From Phlyctochytrium arcticum (Eukaryota; Chytridiomycota; Chytridiomycetes; Chytridiales; Chytridiaceae): a DNA stretch of 64,000 bases. The first letter of the stretch is position 1, and each line of letters begins with the position of its first letter. Below, in pieces: positions 36,332 through 47,100 of the stretch. The translations under genes were made by a program, and so were the position numbers. Under the pieces are notes generated by a model. That model saw nothing but the letters and a program-made list of their open reading frames with translations, did no database searches and was not told where the DNA came from. The stretch covers positions 310,001 through 374,000 of the forward strand of contig JAHLKI010000006.1 in NCBI GenBank assembly GCA_025602905.1, given 5' to 3'.

Positions 36332-36793
36332 ATGCCATCTCTACTACGAACACCCTCGTCGCCGACCAAAAACACCAGAGTGCATTTTGCGGAGGTTCTC
36401 CTGACTGTTCACCCCCTCCCCCCAATCCCTTTGCCCCTTCCAGCCGATTATGAGCAGTATTTCCCCCGCCCCCGGCCTCGAGTGCAAAATCGAGGATGGA
36501 AATACATCCAGGTACAGTACTGCTTTCGTATGAACCATCTCCGAACATGGAAAGCTCACCGATAGAACAATTAGCTTCTTTTGTACATGGTGCTCATTGC
36601 ATCATTCATGATATGTGCCCCTCCTCTATTGATGCTCGCGGTTTTGTTTTCTCCGATCCTCATTTTGCTGGGCAATGTACTTGCCGTCTTCATGACTTTT
36701 GTTAGTATCGTGGTGTGGATGAGAAGAGCGATTAAAGGAATCGGTGCCACGCCCTTGGACGGTCCCACATTCTTCATTCCAACCCTCTCATAA
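36332..36793 (+). CDS. Small membrane protein, tandem copy A
   Basis: Two exons, 36332-36511 and 36575-36793, 132 residues. Exon 1 encodes a polar, proline-rich N-terminus: SPTKNTRVHFAEVL, then HPLPPIPLPLPADYEQYFPRPRPR and QNRGW. Exon 2 encodes a hydrophobic hairpin (two membrane segments, LLLYMVLIASFMICA and LMLAVLFSPILILLGNVLAVF...) ending in a short basic tail. RVHFAE resembles RVxF-type protein-phosphatase-1 docking motifs, but that is only a motif match. Support for a real gene comes from copy B 0.97 kb downstream, which keeps the frame, the intron position and the protein while the nucleotides differ. Function unknown. Confidence 0.65.
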
Positions 36794-37300
36794 CATGAGC
36801 CCTTGCGCGCTGATCACAATCCCAATTTCCCGGAAATCTACCTTTGAAGAAAGACCCATCGGCTCTCTCAGATAACTCGTGTACAAGAAAACAACAGCAA
36901 GGTATGCAGGAAATACGTATGATCATTCAACAAACTCTAACAACACCCCTCACACAGATGTGTGAACCCAAACTTACAAATAGCACGAGCTTAGTTTATA
37001 TAGTTTAGTGTAGAATCTCGCCTCTCTTATTTTTTTAATTATCATCACATATTCCGCTACTTGATAGTTGCCTTCGTGAAAATTGCGGTGGTCTGCTCCT
37101 CTTATAGGGCATTTCTCTTTACTTGGGGGGTAATTTGACCCTCGTGACTGTGCCGCGTCGGTACGTAAGCGTCGGAGATTTTTGGGGTCAACCTTCCGAA
37201 AATCAGTCCTTGGACCAGAGGTTAGTCAAATTTCCGATAAAACTCTTGAACCGACGATTTTCGAACGACCCACTATACAATATCATTTCTACTCAGAACT
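36794..37300. other. Spacer between the duplicated genes
   Basis: Holds the 3' UTR of copy A and, from about 37144, the leader and single 80-bp unit upstream of copy B. The stretch 36960-37110 is A/T-rich with no frame. Its counterpart after copy B (37930-38100) is recognisably similar (TGTGAA...CAAATAGC...TTTATATAGTT-like), so the duplication includes the 3' flank. Confidence 0.5.
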
Positions 37301-37816
37301 ATGTCGTCGCCCACTAAAACCGCACGAGTGCATTTTGCCGAGGTTCTGTTTACTGTTCACCCTATCCCCCCAATCCCCTTGCCACTTCCAGCAGAGTATG
37401 AAGAATATACTCCCCGTCCCAGGCAACGAGCGCAAAATCGAGGATGGTCTTTGTTCCAGGTATATAGTACTTCCTCTTATGGACATCTCCCAACTTGAAA
37501 AGCTCAATTATGTGACATATAGATATTCCTATGCGTGTTCTTATTTGCGACGTTTTTTATCAGTGGAGCAGCACTGATCGTGCTTGCCATACTTTTATCT
37601 CCAGTACTCATCTTGCTGGGAAATACCTTGGCCACTTTCATGATTTTTGTGAGTGTTATAGTGTGGGCCCGACGGTCAATCAGAGAAATGGGTGCCAAGT
37701 GTAGCGACGTTCAGCCGACAACTTCGGCAGGGACAAATGCCCAGCGTTGCGTCGGTCCGCAGACAATTTCCCCAGCGACAAGGGCCAGACGTCGCGTCGT
37801 CCGACGACAAGTGTGA
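37301..37816 (+). CDS. Small membrane protein, tandem copy B
   Basis: Paralogue of copy A. Exons 37301-37459 and 37523-37816, 150 residues. Same design: SPTKTARVHFAEVL, HPIPPIPLPLPAEYEEYTPRPRQR, QNRGW. After the intron come two membrane segments (IFLCVFLFATFFI..., ALIVLAILLSPVLILLGNTLATF) and a basic tail. The tail is longer than in A and ends RARRRVVRRQV. The intron is in the same place and phase (0). The two proteins are about half identical. Differences fall mostly in the tails and in hydrophobic swaps, which suggests selection on the protein. Family not known to me. Confidence 0.65.
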
Positions 37817-38072
37817 AGAGTTACGACCAATACTTCTTTCGTAACCTCCCATCGCATAGGCCCCGGCTCACGACATCTCTGCCCGACCACGAAAATCGTG
37901 CGCACGAAGCAAATGACAAGGTATGCGGTAAATACTTAGGGTTAATCTGCAAAATCTAACAACAGTTCTCCGCAGAGATGTGAAATTTTAATAGCAAATA
38001 GCTCAACTAGCATACTTATGTAGTTCTCCAAGTGTAGAAACTCCAGTATTAATTTTTTCTATAATTAATGCC

Positions 38073-38096
38073 TCATCATCATCATCATCATCACCA
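38073..38096 (+). repeat. TCA trinucleotide microsatellite
   Basis: A run of TCA repeats (CATCATCATCATCATCATCA) in the gap between small membrane gene B and the EF-hand gene. Non-coding. Confidence 0.85.
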
Positions 38097-38312
38097 TTTT
38101 TTACACCTAATAATTGCCATCGTGCAGTTTGCGCTGGTCCGTTCATTGTACAGGCCACCGCGACTGGTCGGCTGAATCGCTAAACGAAGGTATTTTTCAG
38201 GGTTTTCCCTGAATGCGAACTTGCCCGCGGTACCAATGTGAGCAATTGTCCTTGGTCCTGAAAATGAATTTTTACATGACGAAATAGTCCAATCCACAAG
38301 AGACTTGCTGGG

Positions 38313-41077
38313 ATGCTCAATTCACATACCACGACGTCCAGGCATTCTTCCGGTCTATTTGATGCACAAGATGAATCTGCCGGAAATCGTCCGGATTCCG
38401 TTCCGGCGGCTGTATTTCGACTAGGCCTCACCCCACCCGCATTAACGGACATCCTCCCATCGTTACTTTTACCACAACAATCATCAAGTCAGGTCTTATC
38501 TCTTGCCGTCGATCCTCTTGACCGCCCACCAGATCTTCACCAAAATGCTCGCATTGCAAAAATCCCCATGAAGCAAGCTGCCGTCACCAACCAGCAAAGA
38601 TACAATATACCCGCCATGCGCACCAAAACCGGCCACTTCCCTCCGGACCGGCCACCTCCCATGATCTCAAAACTCAAGCAGGGCTCAGAATGGGTAAGTA
38701 GCCGGTATGATTTCATTGCACCCAATGTACAACGTAACGCTCACATCTGTCCAACAGATCCGGCAATCTCAGTTCAGCCTGCTTCCCCCGACTCCACCAG
38801 ATCCCATCAGAAGACGACCCCATCGGGTGCCCGTTATTGGCAACGCTCCACCCAGTATTCCAGCTCCAGAAGGATACTTTCGCATCTTTACAGAGATGAA
38901 AACTGTAGAAACCGCGGAAAAGGCCAAGAATGGACATCATCTGGCTACTTTGCTGCCACATCGTTATACGAAAAAGATCCCACTCTATGGGACGAGTCCA
39001 AGAATGTTTCTGATGATGCAGCAAAGGGTATATTTTTCCCTTTTCCATTTCCCACCCATCATGTTCTGATATGTTTTCCCTCAATAGCCGGCGTCACGTC
39101 TTGCCAAATTTACGGGAACTCGTGGCATACTACCACCCCTCCGTCATGCTGCTGCAAAACAAAGGATTGTTGAACCCAGTGGCCGACAGCGATTACCCAG
39201 CATACCAAAACCAGAAACTGATCCCAAAACCGACGAGACGGGCGACGTGGTCCCTCCAGCACAAACCCGTCGAAAGTCTTCCTTCTTGCAGCGGGCGAAT
39301 GGCTCTGCCAGCAAGCAAAAACGCCGAAGGCCATCCAAAAAGGCATCCATCTCAATACCCACCTGGAAAGAAGAAGATGACAGCGCAACCGCACGCTCAT
39401 CGAAATCTACGCGCGCGGAACTGCATGGAGAAGGATCCATCGCATCTGTGGGCGAGGGGACGTCCTATGAACATGAGTCTATAACGCTCGCTAACGGAGA
39501 TGTGACCGCGTGGGAGACGGATGCAGAATTACCGGAAAGTGCCGCGCTTGCAGGAATAATACCTTCTGCTGCGCAGAGGACTGATAAGGCACCCACGATC
39601 GCGATGCACGAAACTGTTGCGAAAGAGCCCGTTGTAGCTGCTGCCAATGAAAGGACCTACAAGCCGCGACGGCCAACTCCCCCGCGACATGTCATGACAA
39701 AGTTGCAAGGGGTGCTGCATAAAGATCAGGCCGATGAAAGCTCAACTCCAGCCGCTGATGACGTACCAGCAACGTCGCTGGATGGTACCGCGAAGGATGA
39801 ACTGCTGACCGATGAAGAGAGAGACCAGTTGGGAGCGCAAGCAAATATGGTGCCAACACGCGTGTCTCGCTACATGGGACGGCATCAACAGCGCGGCAGT
39901 CAGGAAGATCCTGTAACAGAAGAGGAGCAGAAACAACGTCGTGGGTCTGTGGCGATGGCGGCTAGGAAAAACATTGTTCGTCGACAAGTACGTTGTTACA
40001 TTTGTTGCGTGTTTGCGCAGCATGAAACTCACATGCTCATCCACTTAGTCCAAAATCGATATCGAAGCCATGCGTAAAGTGAGAATAGAAGAGGGGGGAC
40101 CTCATCGATCAGGGTTGGAGGGGGATAAAGCCAAGGAGGTATGTATGCGTCAAAAACTCATGTCACGGGATTATTAAACTAAAGGGCGTGATCATCTCTA
40201 ATAGGATTTCCTGAGCTCTCTTGTCAAGGATATGAATGTTCTAGATGACGATAGCAAAGCAAGATACTTGGCACTTTCCGCTCCCATATTCAAAGACCGA
40301 GACCTGGTTTCTATTGAAGAGATGGGTAAAGGCCTGACCCAGAAAAATTGGGTATCAGATCAGGAAGTCGAGTACATTAAAAGGGTGAGATTGCTGCGCA
40401 GCACAAATATTGGCAGTCCCATCGGGTTAACTCTGCGCGCCCCTTTCAGGTGTTTGAACTGGTCGCTGGCGACTACATTGATCAGGCAGAGTTTTGTGTG
40501 ATTGCTGCCTTGGCAGAGCGGATGACACTCATGGAGTAAGTTTACTCCGAAATCTCCGGGGGCTATATGTAACTGATCATGTTTTTCCTACAGCACAAAC
40601 CTCCGATTAAGTTTTGGAGACACCGACTTCAAGAAGCTGGAAAGGAATATCAAACAGTACCGCGTAAGTCTCTTTTAAGTTTCAAGTACTCGATGAGACG
40701 GTTGTTTACGAGAAATCATCCAGCATTTGTTCTCTGTGAACACGAATGAAGATGGCAAAATGACATATGAAGACCTGAAGATTCTGCTCATGTCCACTGG
40801 ACTCCCACCATCTTCTGTTGACAGTGTCGCTTCTTTGCTCAATATGGCTCCCACTGAGGAAGCAGCTTACGGCACCAACAAACAAACCGCAGTGGGATTT
40901 CTGGACTTTTTAACTTATGTCCCCTTCTTTTCCTTCCTGCATGACAAGATTGTCTCTGATCCATTTGGTCAATTCAAAGAAGGGGATTCGGATGGAAACG
41001 ACTTTGTCAAACAGCTTTTGGAAGATCTGCAACAAACTAAAGGTCCCGGAGCCTCAAAGTCAGAGGATAGATCATAG
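38313..41077 (+). CDS. EF-hand-like protein with long disordered N-terminus
   Basis: Eight exons with consistent phases: 38313-38693, 38758-39027, 39088-39987, 40049-40138, 40205-40384, 40450-40535, 40594-40663, 40724-41077; 776 residues. The first ~520 residues are polar and low-complexity. One more ordered patch near residue 160-215 reads GYFRIFTEMKTVETAEKAKNG...KIPLYGTSPRMF. The last ~260 residues look like a calmodulin-type helical domain: one EF-hand loop is visible (NTNEDGKMTYED, between FSV and LKILLMSTG), preceded by EF-like helices (FELVAGDYIDQAEFCVIAAL) and followed by VGFLDFLTYVPFF. Calcium binding is plausible for one loop only. The exact start is uncertain, and I do not recognise an orthologue family. 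Confidence 0.72.
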
Positions 41078-42555
41078 ACAAATAATTACAATTTATTTTT
41101 GGAGTTGATAACACGACTTCCCCACGAAAATCATTAATTGCGCGTTCATACTTGTCTACAAATAATCATAGACCTAACGACCCCTTAGTCGGTCCCTAGC
41201 TACGTATCCCCCCAAGGGATGTCAAAAGCAAATAGAGCTTCACCGAGCCCACCATACTACTCTTTCTTCCTACTTGCTAGGAACAGGGTGACGACTTCAA
41301 CGTCGGAACGGAAACGGCCTTAGCCATTCATGTACTGGAAATATTCCAAATATTCCGTGCGGCGACAACAAAGGTTTGGACAAACCTAGAAGACACGATA
41401 GTTTCCGAAACTAAAAGAGGAAATCAGATCAGTGGAGCTTTACCTTGACCTGCCAGAAAGGCGTTTGTTTCGGCAATTCTCCCTCCGAAAGTGAACATGA
41501 TATGGATGTTCGGAACTTTTTACTTTGCGCAGCCGGAATTTCTCTTCCAACCGGCACCATAACATAAGCCTTTCGTTGGTGTCGTTGCATGTCCTTTTGA
41601 ATTGTGGGAAACATTGCATTCCCGTAGGCGACAACTGTCCGTGGGTCGTAGAATCCAATGAGCTTACCCCAAAAATACAATCCCTCACGGAGGTCATTCT
41701 TCACACGACAGAAGCAGCTACCGTGTTTGTCGTCGTGAAAATGTTTCATAGAAATTGGCACACGACTTTCAAACAAACTGATACATGTAAAGATGAATCA
41801 GATTCCCACGATATTTGTTCGCAGGACACGGTCGTTGCCCATTCGATGTCCGGCCCCGATAAGACTACGCGGATTGAAGGAACGAAGATCTGGTGAGAAA
41901 TGACGGGGTCGTACATGATAGTGGGTACCCCCCAAAATCTGATTTATATTAATTTGTCCCATGTTGTGGGAACGGTTATGACAGTCTCGCTTCTGCCTTG
42001 ACGGGTGTCATCCTTTCCAACGATCACATTCTATGACAGTGCCACCGCCTACAGCACACATTACCCTTATCCCCCCACGTAATGTTACCACATCCGCATC
42101 CATAGAACCTTCCACCAAAGCGTTTCAAGGACGGACATGCCAGCCGAATGTGCGCAATCGCTGGAGATCAGAGCAGCATCGAGCGGCCTCACGCGCTTCC
42201 ATCGCGGTCGCAGGGCAAGTTCAAGCCTAGTTTGCTGGGCACGCTGGTAAAAGCAGATTGGACCCTTCTCGGCATCCTCGCAGCTTCCGAACCACAATCC
42301 ACATCGCCCGCGTCGAACAGAGTGCACTTGGTCACACTGGTCAACCTAGCACCCAAATGTAACACATCCGATCGCCATTTTTATCAATATATTATGCGGA
42401 TTTAATCATTGTAAAGGGGGCGGGAATCGTTTTGTGTTGGGGTTGCATCGACATTTCCTTTTATTTAAATTTTTTACGTGCAAATTTGAAAGCTATGCAA
42501 GAGGAATCTTGGTATGAAATTTGAGCAGCAGGTTGCAGCAGCAATGTGAATTAGC
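41078..42555. other. Gene-free gap containing the nuclease relic
   Basis: Between the EF-hand gene and the esterase gene (both 3' ends face it). Apart from the Fanzor-like remnant at 41.33-41.78 kb I see no coding sequence. An A/T-rich stretch with poly-T near 42450-42475 fits the esterase 3' UTR. Confidence 0.5.
41330..41776 (-). pseudogene. Relic of a Fanzor/TnpB-like RNA-guided nuclease gene
   Basis: A 115-codon minus-strand frame (41776-41429) reads TVVAYGNAMF (Gly-Asn-Ala about 41623-41615), then after 33 residues KKFRTSISCS (about 41515). The usual order in TnpB/Fanzor C-termini is a WGDG/GNA-type strand, then E-[YF]-x-T-S-x-x-C and the zinc-ribbon Cys, then RDVNAARNI. The last motif is also present, in another frame just downstream: VVAARNIWNI (about 41376-41345). 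Spacing (GNA to NAARNI about 90 residues) fits a TnpB-like RuvC C-terminus. The missing zinc-ribbon cysteines, in-frame stops and a frame change mark it as decayed. The N-terminal half is not recognisable. No flanking inverted repeats were found. The call rests on three short motifs in order. Confidence 0.55.
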
Positions 42556-43501
42556 TCATGCTCGGGTGGGAGACTTGGCGGTGCGCTCCTTTTTGTTCTC
42601 CAAGAACCATTTATAGAGGGCTGGGTTGTTGTATGTTTCGGTCCAAGAGTCGTGCTTGGCTCTGGGGTAGGGGGTATACTTGACCGACGAGCCCAACTCC
42701 TTGAGAGCTTCAACTGCCTGTTCGCTGTGTGTGACGGGCACCTTGGTGTCCAACACACCGTGGAATACCCAGATGGGAAGTTTCTTGATGAGCCCCAAGC
42801 GAGTGGGATCGGTGTCGCCGCAGACGGGAGCAATGGCCGCGAACTTTTGTGGGGAGTATAAAGCTTGATTCCACGTGCCGGATCCGCCCATGGACACGCC
42901 CGTCACGTAGATGCGATTAGGGTCTACCCGGTAAGTTTCTTGGACTTCACTCAGCAGCGCATCCAGTGCTGCCGTGTTCCAACTGGAGTAAGCGGGCTTT
43001 TGTTAATGGACGGGTATAGGTATTCGTGCGGTAACTAGATTCACCCACCCATAGCCTTTCGCGAGGTCGACCTGAGGGCTGACAGTGATGAACTGTTCAG
43101 CGACAATTTTAGCGCACTCTTCGTTTACCTAGTCGTGTTCTGTGTTAGAGAGTCGTATAACAGTTATGAGCAACTGACGAACAAACCGGAATCTCGCCAG
43201 CGTCTGGTTCATCCTTTTCCTTTTCTGCTGAGACGGGGCCGGGGATCTTGACCAGAGGGGGCTTACCAGCCTTGATCAGCTCATAGGCCGCGACAAGCTT
43301 TGGGATACCGTGGCGCTTGACATATTCCAACTCGGCCGGTCCACCTCCTTGAGCACTCTCTCCCTTGCCGTGCAAGAAGAGGATGAGCGGCCACTTGGTC
43401 GTGGTATCGGTTTCGTAGGTAGGAGGGGTGGACAAGTAATAGCGGTACGCGTAACTCGCGGGAGACTTTTTCTGCTCGAAACTTTTGAGAAGCTGGACCA
43501 T
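42556..43501 (-). CDS. Alpha/beta-hydrolase, predicted esterase/peptidase
   Basis: Secreted- or cytosolic-type serine hydrolase of the esterase/phospholipase-like group with the GxSxGG elbow. Exons 43501-43187, 43128-43049, 42982-42556; 273 residues from MVQLLKSF. An upstream in-frame ATG at 43651 would add 50 residues, but MVQLL is a more natural start. Features: WPLILFLHGKGE (oxyanion strand), VTGVSMGGSGTW (nucleophile Ser), HGVLDTKVP (catalytic Asp) and AKHDSW (catalytic His), followed by a short tail. This arrangement is like the predicted-peptidase/feruloyl-esterase-type families, and the substrate is unknown. The first donor (GTTTGT) is weak but required to keep frame. No signal peptide is visible. 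Confidence 0.85.
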
Positions 43502-44155
43502 GTTTTTGAATGGGGTTGGAGGTGTTTCTAAGGGGGGTTTTGTCAATACTATGTGCTTTTGTAGCAGATTGTGTGGGATAGATGCGGTTCTAGAAGCTAT
43601 TTCTGACAGTGGGACGCTCTGTTTGGCCTCCGCAGCGACGCGTGGTGTCACGGAATTGCGCCTCGAAATCCTGCGAAATCCTCAGGAGAAGTCTCCACAA
43701 CTTCTTAGATCTGGACAGTGCGCTTGCAAAACTTTTCCTTTTCCGTTCTCTTTGCAATTGTCCTACGCCTTTGGAAGGTGTGTCTGGACTGGGGTATGAG
43801 GGCCGGTTATGAACAATGTAAACAAACAGGAGTGTAGAGCAACCATTAGATGAGAACAGGACGTCCAACTCCATGCGCACAATCTTACTCGATAGAAATG
43901 CTCGTTATGAGGGCCACTCAAAGGATAAACATCACATAAAGCATTGATGTGATGTGGAACTATAGAAAAGCGTATCCAATGTTGAGCCCGCATGATGCAT
44001 AGGAGGGGCCCAGGATCTGCAGGGATCTGTGTTCCTTGAGCGAAATAAATTCGCAGAGGTGATTGTCGCCAATTTGCAAACGTGCCAAAGGAACAAATTC
44101 TCAAATTACCAGAATCCGCGAAGCGACAGGAGATTGAAGGGAGGAGGCGGGGCTC
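43502..44155. promoter_or_regulatory. Divergent promoter region, esterase / delta-tubulin
   Basis: Both neighbouring genes start from this 650-bp interval. No clear core promoter motif or further gene recognised; the region is open in several frames without family similarity. Confidence 0.4.
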
Positions 44156-46132
44156 ATGATTGTAACGCAACTAGGCCAGGTATGGGGATTGCTTGTCGCT
44201 GGGTCTAAACCAATGCTGGTTGTATTGACCTCCAAACAAGTGCGGAATTCAAGTGGGTCAACAACTGTTTGATCTGTTAAGCAAAGAGTAAGTTTTGTTT
44301 CACCAATCCAACCCTCTTCAAATCTGAACTCATCATTTCGAAAAGAATCCCCACAACCACCCGGACTCCTTCGAAAAAGAACTCGCACTATAGTCAAATC
44401 ATCATCGACACCGAACGTAAGGCAAGACACCCAAGTTTCCGACAACACATATATAAATTTGTCTCCTGACACTCCAAACCAGACTTGGCAGCACCATCAG
44501 CAAAGCCCCGGCCACGCCGCCTTTCCAACGCAATATATCGATAATGGAAGTTTCGGGCGAGGAAACAATTGGGCCCACGGCTATTGGGATATATCGCATC
44601 TGGAAGACTTATTGAATATCTATCGAAGAAAGGCAGATTTGAGCGATCGTTTGGACACGATTGCACTCGTGCACAGGTGCCTTATCGACCGTTATTTCTC
44701 TGGGAGGGATCTGCGTTCTCGACTTATAACTCTTTACTAGTATAGCGGGCGGAACAGGTGCAGGACTGGGTTCAAGGTACGACCATCATTTGCCATTTCT
44801 CGGTGAGCAAGAGATGATGCTTAAAACGTGATTTGTTCAGATTGCTGGAAGAGCTCCGTGACTTGTTCCCAAAACAGTTTCTTCTTTCCTTCGCGTATGT
44901 AGGACAACTGTCACTTCACTGTTCTCGGCGGCTAAAAGTAGACCGCAGGGTTGCCCCATTTACAACAGGGGAAACAGCACTTCAGCATTATAATGGACTT
45001 CTCTCTTTAGGCTGGATGCACCGGTAAGGTCTATTCACTTCTGTAGAGGGTACATTCAACCTTATGTCTTTGATGATTAGATTTAGTGATTGCATCACAT
45101 TATTTCAAAACCAAGAGGTGATGAATGCCGTGGTTCGGCAAAAGCAGGCTGGTCTTGGCAGAGGTATGATAAGGTTGTGCCCACATGTCGAACATGAAAT
45201 GCTCACGTTTGGATCCAGCGGCCGCTAGTCAAGTCTCACTCACCGAAATCAACGCCCAAATTGCCAATTGCATTGCAGGACTCATGTTGCCTACCAGCAA
45301 CATTAGTGGCGACGGGGACAGACTAGTTTTTGATGAGTAAGTATGCTCCTATTCCTGTGACCACGGTTAACTGATGATTTTGTTTTGGTAGATTAAAAGT
45401 CCCTGATATGCGTACAACGCTCACGCCATTAATGCCGATACCCGATTGTAAAGTGTTGGAAATGGCAACCTCAATGCAGCTTCCTATGACTACTCGCACG
45501 GCCTCTTTTGCCAAGTAAGACAGAAATGTGACTATTTGTTCATATGGTTTTGAGACCCTCGCAGCGGTCACAAGGCTCTCGGGAGTAGTTGGGACGACCT
45601 GGCGTCGGACCTAATGCGAAGTTTATCTGTGCCCGCGACTGGTGCAAGGAGAAGGTGGATGATGTGTAGCTTTCCGATGTTTATCACATTGAACTAATGC
45701 GATTCTGGCGATAGATGCATGGCGGCCCGTCTACAGGCTCGCGGAGTTGTTGGTGCCGAATACTGGAAACGAATTGAGCGCATCAAAAGCAAATTTGAGA
45801 CAAAACTTGGAGTCGACTCCCAAAGTCTGAATCTGAGTGCATCTGCAACTTATGGTTGGTCTTTACAACGTTTGAAGACACCACCGGGCCTAATAGCAAT
45901 CAATCTAGGGTTCAATATCAAGTCACCAAAAGCCTCGCTGGAGTTGCTCACAAACTCCAGTATGACTGGTGCGTATTTGGAAAACACTCTGGCAAAAGCG
46001 GCAGCAATGTACGAAAACCGGGCATACGTTCATTGGTATGAGCGTTATGGTGGGAGTGAGGTGCATGGCATTTTTGAAGAGTGTTTTGAAACACTAGCTT
46101 CGGCCCGAGATGCCTACGCAAGTACAAATTAA
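44156..46132 (+). CDS. TUBD1: Delta-tubulin
   Basis: Centriole/basal-body tubulin. Eleven exons: 44156-44179, 44241-44287, 44422-44676, 44741-44776, 44841-44894, 44949-45023, 45081-45163, 45219-45336, 45392-45514, 45565-45654, 45715-46132; 440 residues (human 453). The start MIVTQLGQ/CGIQVGQQLFDLL matches delta-tubulin (IVTVQLGQCGNQIG). FGRGNNWAHGY matches GSGNNWAYGY, AGGTGAGLGS is the tubulin nucleotide-binding signature, and VAPFTTGETALQHYNGLLSL matches WPYGTGEVIVQNYNSILTL. The C-terminus MYENRAYVHWYERYG matches MFASKAYIHQYTKFG of delta-tubulin rather than alpha or beta. Residues about 25-65 are poorly conserved, and the third exon's acceptor (44421) is my least certain junction; a conserved-looking IIIDTE stretch at 44390-44416 falls inside that 134-nt intron. 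Implies an organism with centrioles. Confidence 0.92.
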
Positions 46133-46166
46133 ATAAGCTATTTACATTACGAGATGGATGATGACA

Positions 46167-47100
46167 TTAGTCCTCGTCATAGTTGTCATCCACATCCATT
46201 TCTGTTTTGACGGGTGTTGGCTGAAATGGTGGGAGAGACGTTTCTGTTGTGCTCGAGTCCACCATCATTGATGATTGTGACAACGATGCCTGGCTATTGT
46301 CCATCGCAGAAGTTTCGGCTGGGGGACTCTGATGACTTGGCTCATCCGTTGCGCTAGGTGGTTCGGGTTTCTGAAAAATAGGTTTAGATACGCATCCGTA
46401 GTGTTCATAGGGTACTATCCTACATTTATGGCAATTTGAAAGTTTGTTCCAGTCAACGTGTGGCGTTCTGGGGGTAGTCGTACGCCAAACTTTTCGGGTA
46501 TTATCGGCAACGGAACAGTATTGCGTTTTGCGGCAAGGGCATCAAGAAACTAGTAGAACATCAATCAATTGACAGAATTTGAAATGCTTTCAAGCGATTG
46601 GATACGTTACCTCGCGCCCTGGAGGAGTGGTAAAGGAATGAGAGGCCCTGCCTTCGATAGCCAAACGAATGTCGTCCATGTTGATGTGGTTATGGCTTGC
46701 ATGATCAGCGTAGGTTTGGGCGTCACCCAGGACATCAAGAACATATCCTGCAACGAAGGAAATTGAGATCTTTTGTTTATTTGGATGATGTGAGCTGCTA
46801 ATTACGGTGTACAAACTCCAAGATCTGAGGCACAACACGCGGCTCATACTCCTCCACTCCCATTGCTTGCAAGATCAAAGAGACGAGCTTGGCATCCCTG
46901 GGAAGTTGAACGGCATCCTGGCGTCCGTGTGCTGCAGCAGCGGTGAGAAGTGCTGCTGTATCTGGGTTTATGCCATCCGTTGGACCGGGGGCGGCAGGGG
47001 TGGTGCCTGGAACGGAAACGGCTGTTGATGGCGCGAGGACTGCGGGGGGTATGCTAGGAGTTGCCGGCGGTGACGGGGCAATGCCTTGGGAGTCTTCCAT
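46167..47100 (-). CDS. TAF9: TFIID/SAGA subunit TAF9
   Basis: Histone-fold subunit that pairs with TAF6 in TFIID and SAGA. Exons 47100-46806, 46747-46611, 46549-46424, 46370-46167; 253 residues. A Pro/Ala-rich N-terminus of about 60 residues precedes LPRDAKLVSLILQAMGVEEYEPRV, then YVLDVLGDAQTYADHA and DDIRLAIEGRASHSFTTPPGRE, the H3-like fold of TAF9. FLDALAAKRNTVPLPIIP and RLPPERHTLTGTNFQ follow, both conserved in human TAF9. The C-terminal 68 residues are Ser/Gln/acidic and unconserved. The 3' end meets that of delta-tubulin with only 34 bp between stop codons. Confidence 0.96.

Noticed and set aside
42000..42410. Plus-strand frame of 65-85 codons rich in Pro/Ser/Arg
   Set aside because: Composition typical of chance open frames; no start context, splice sites or similarity.
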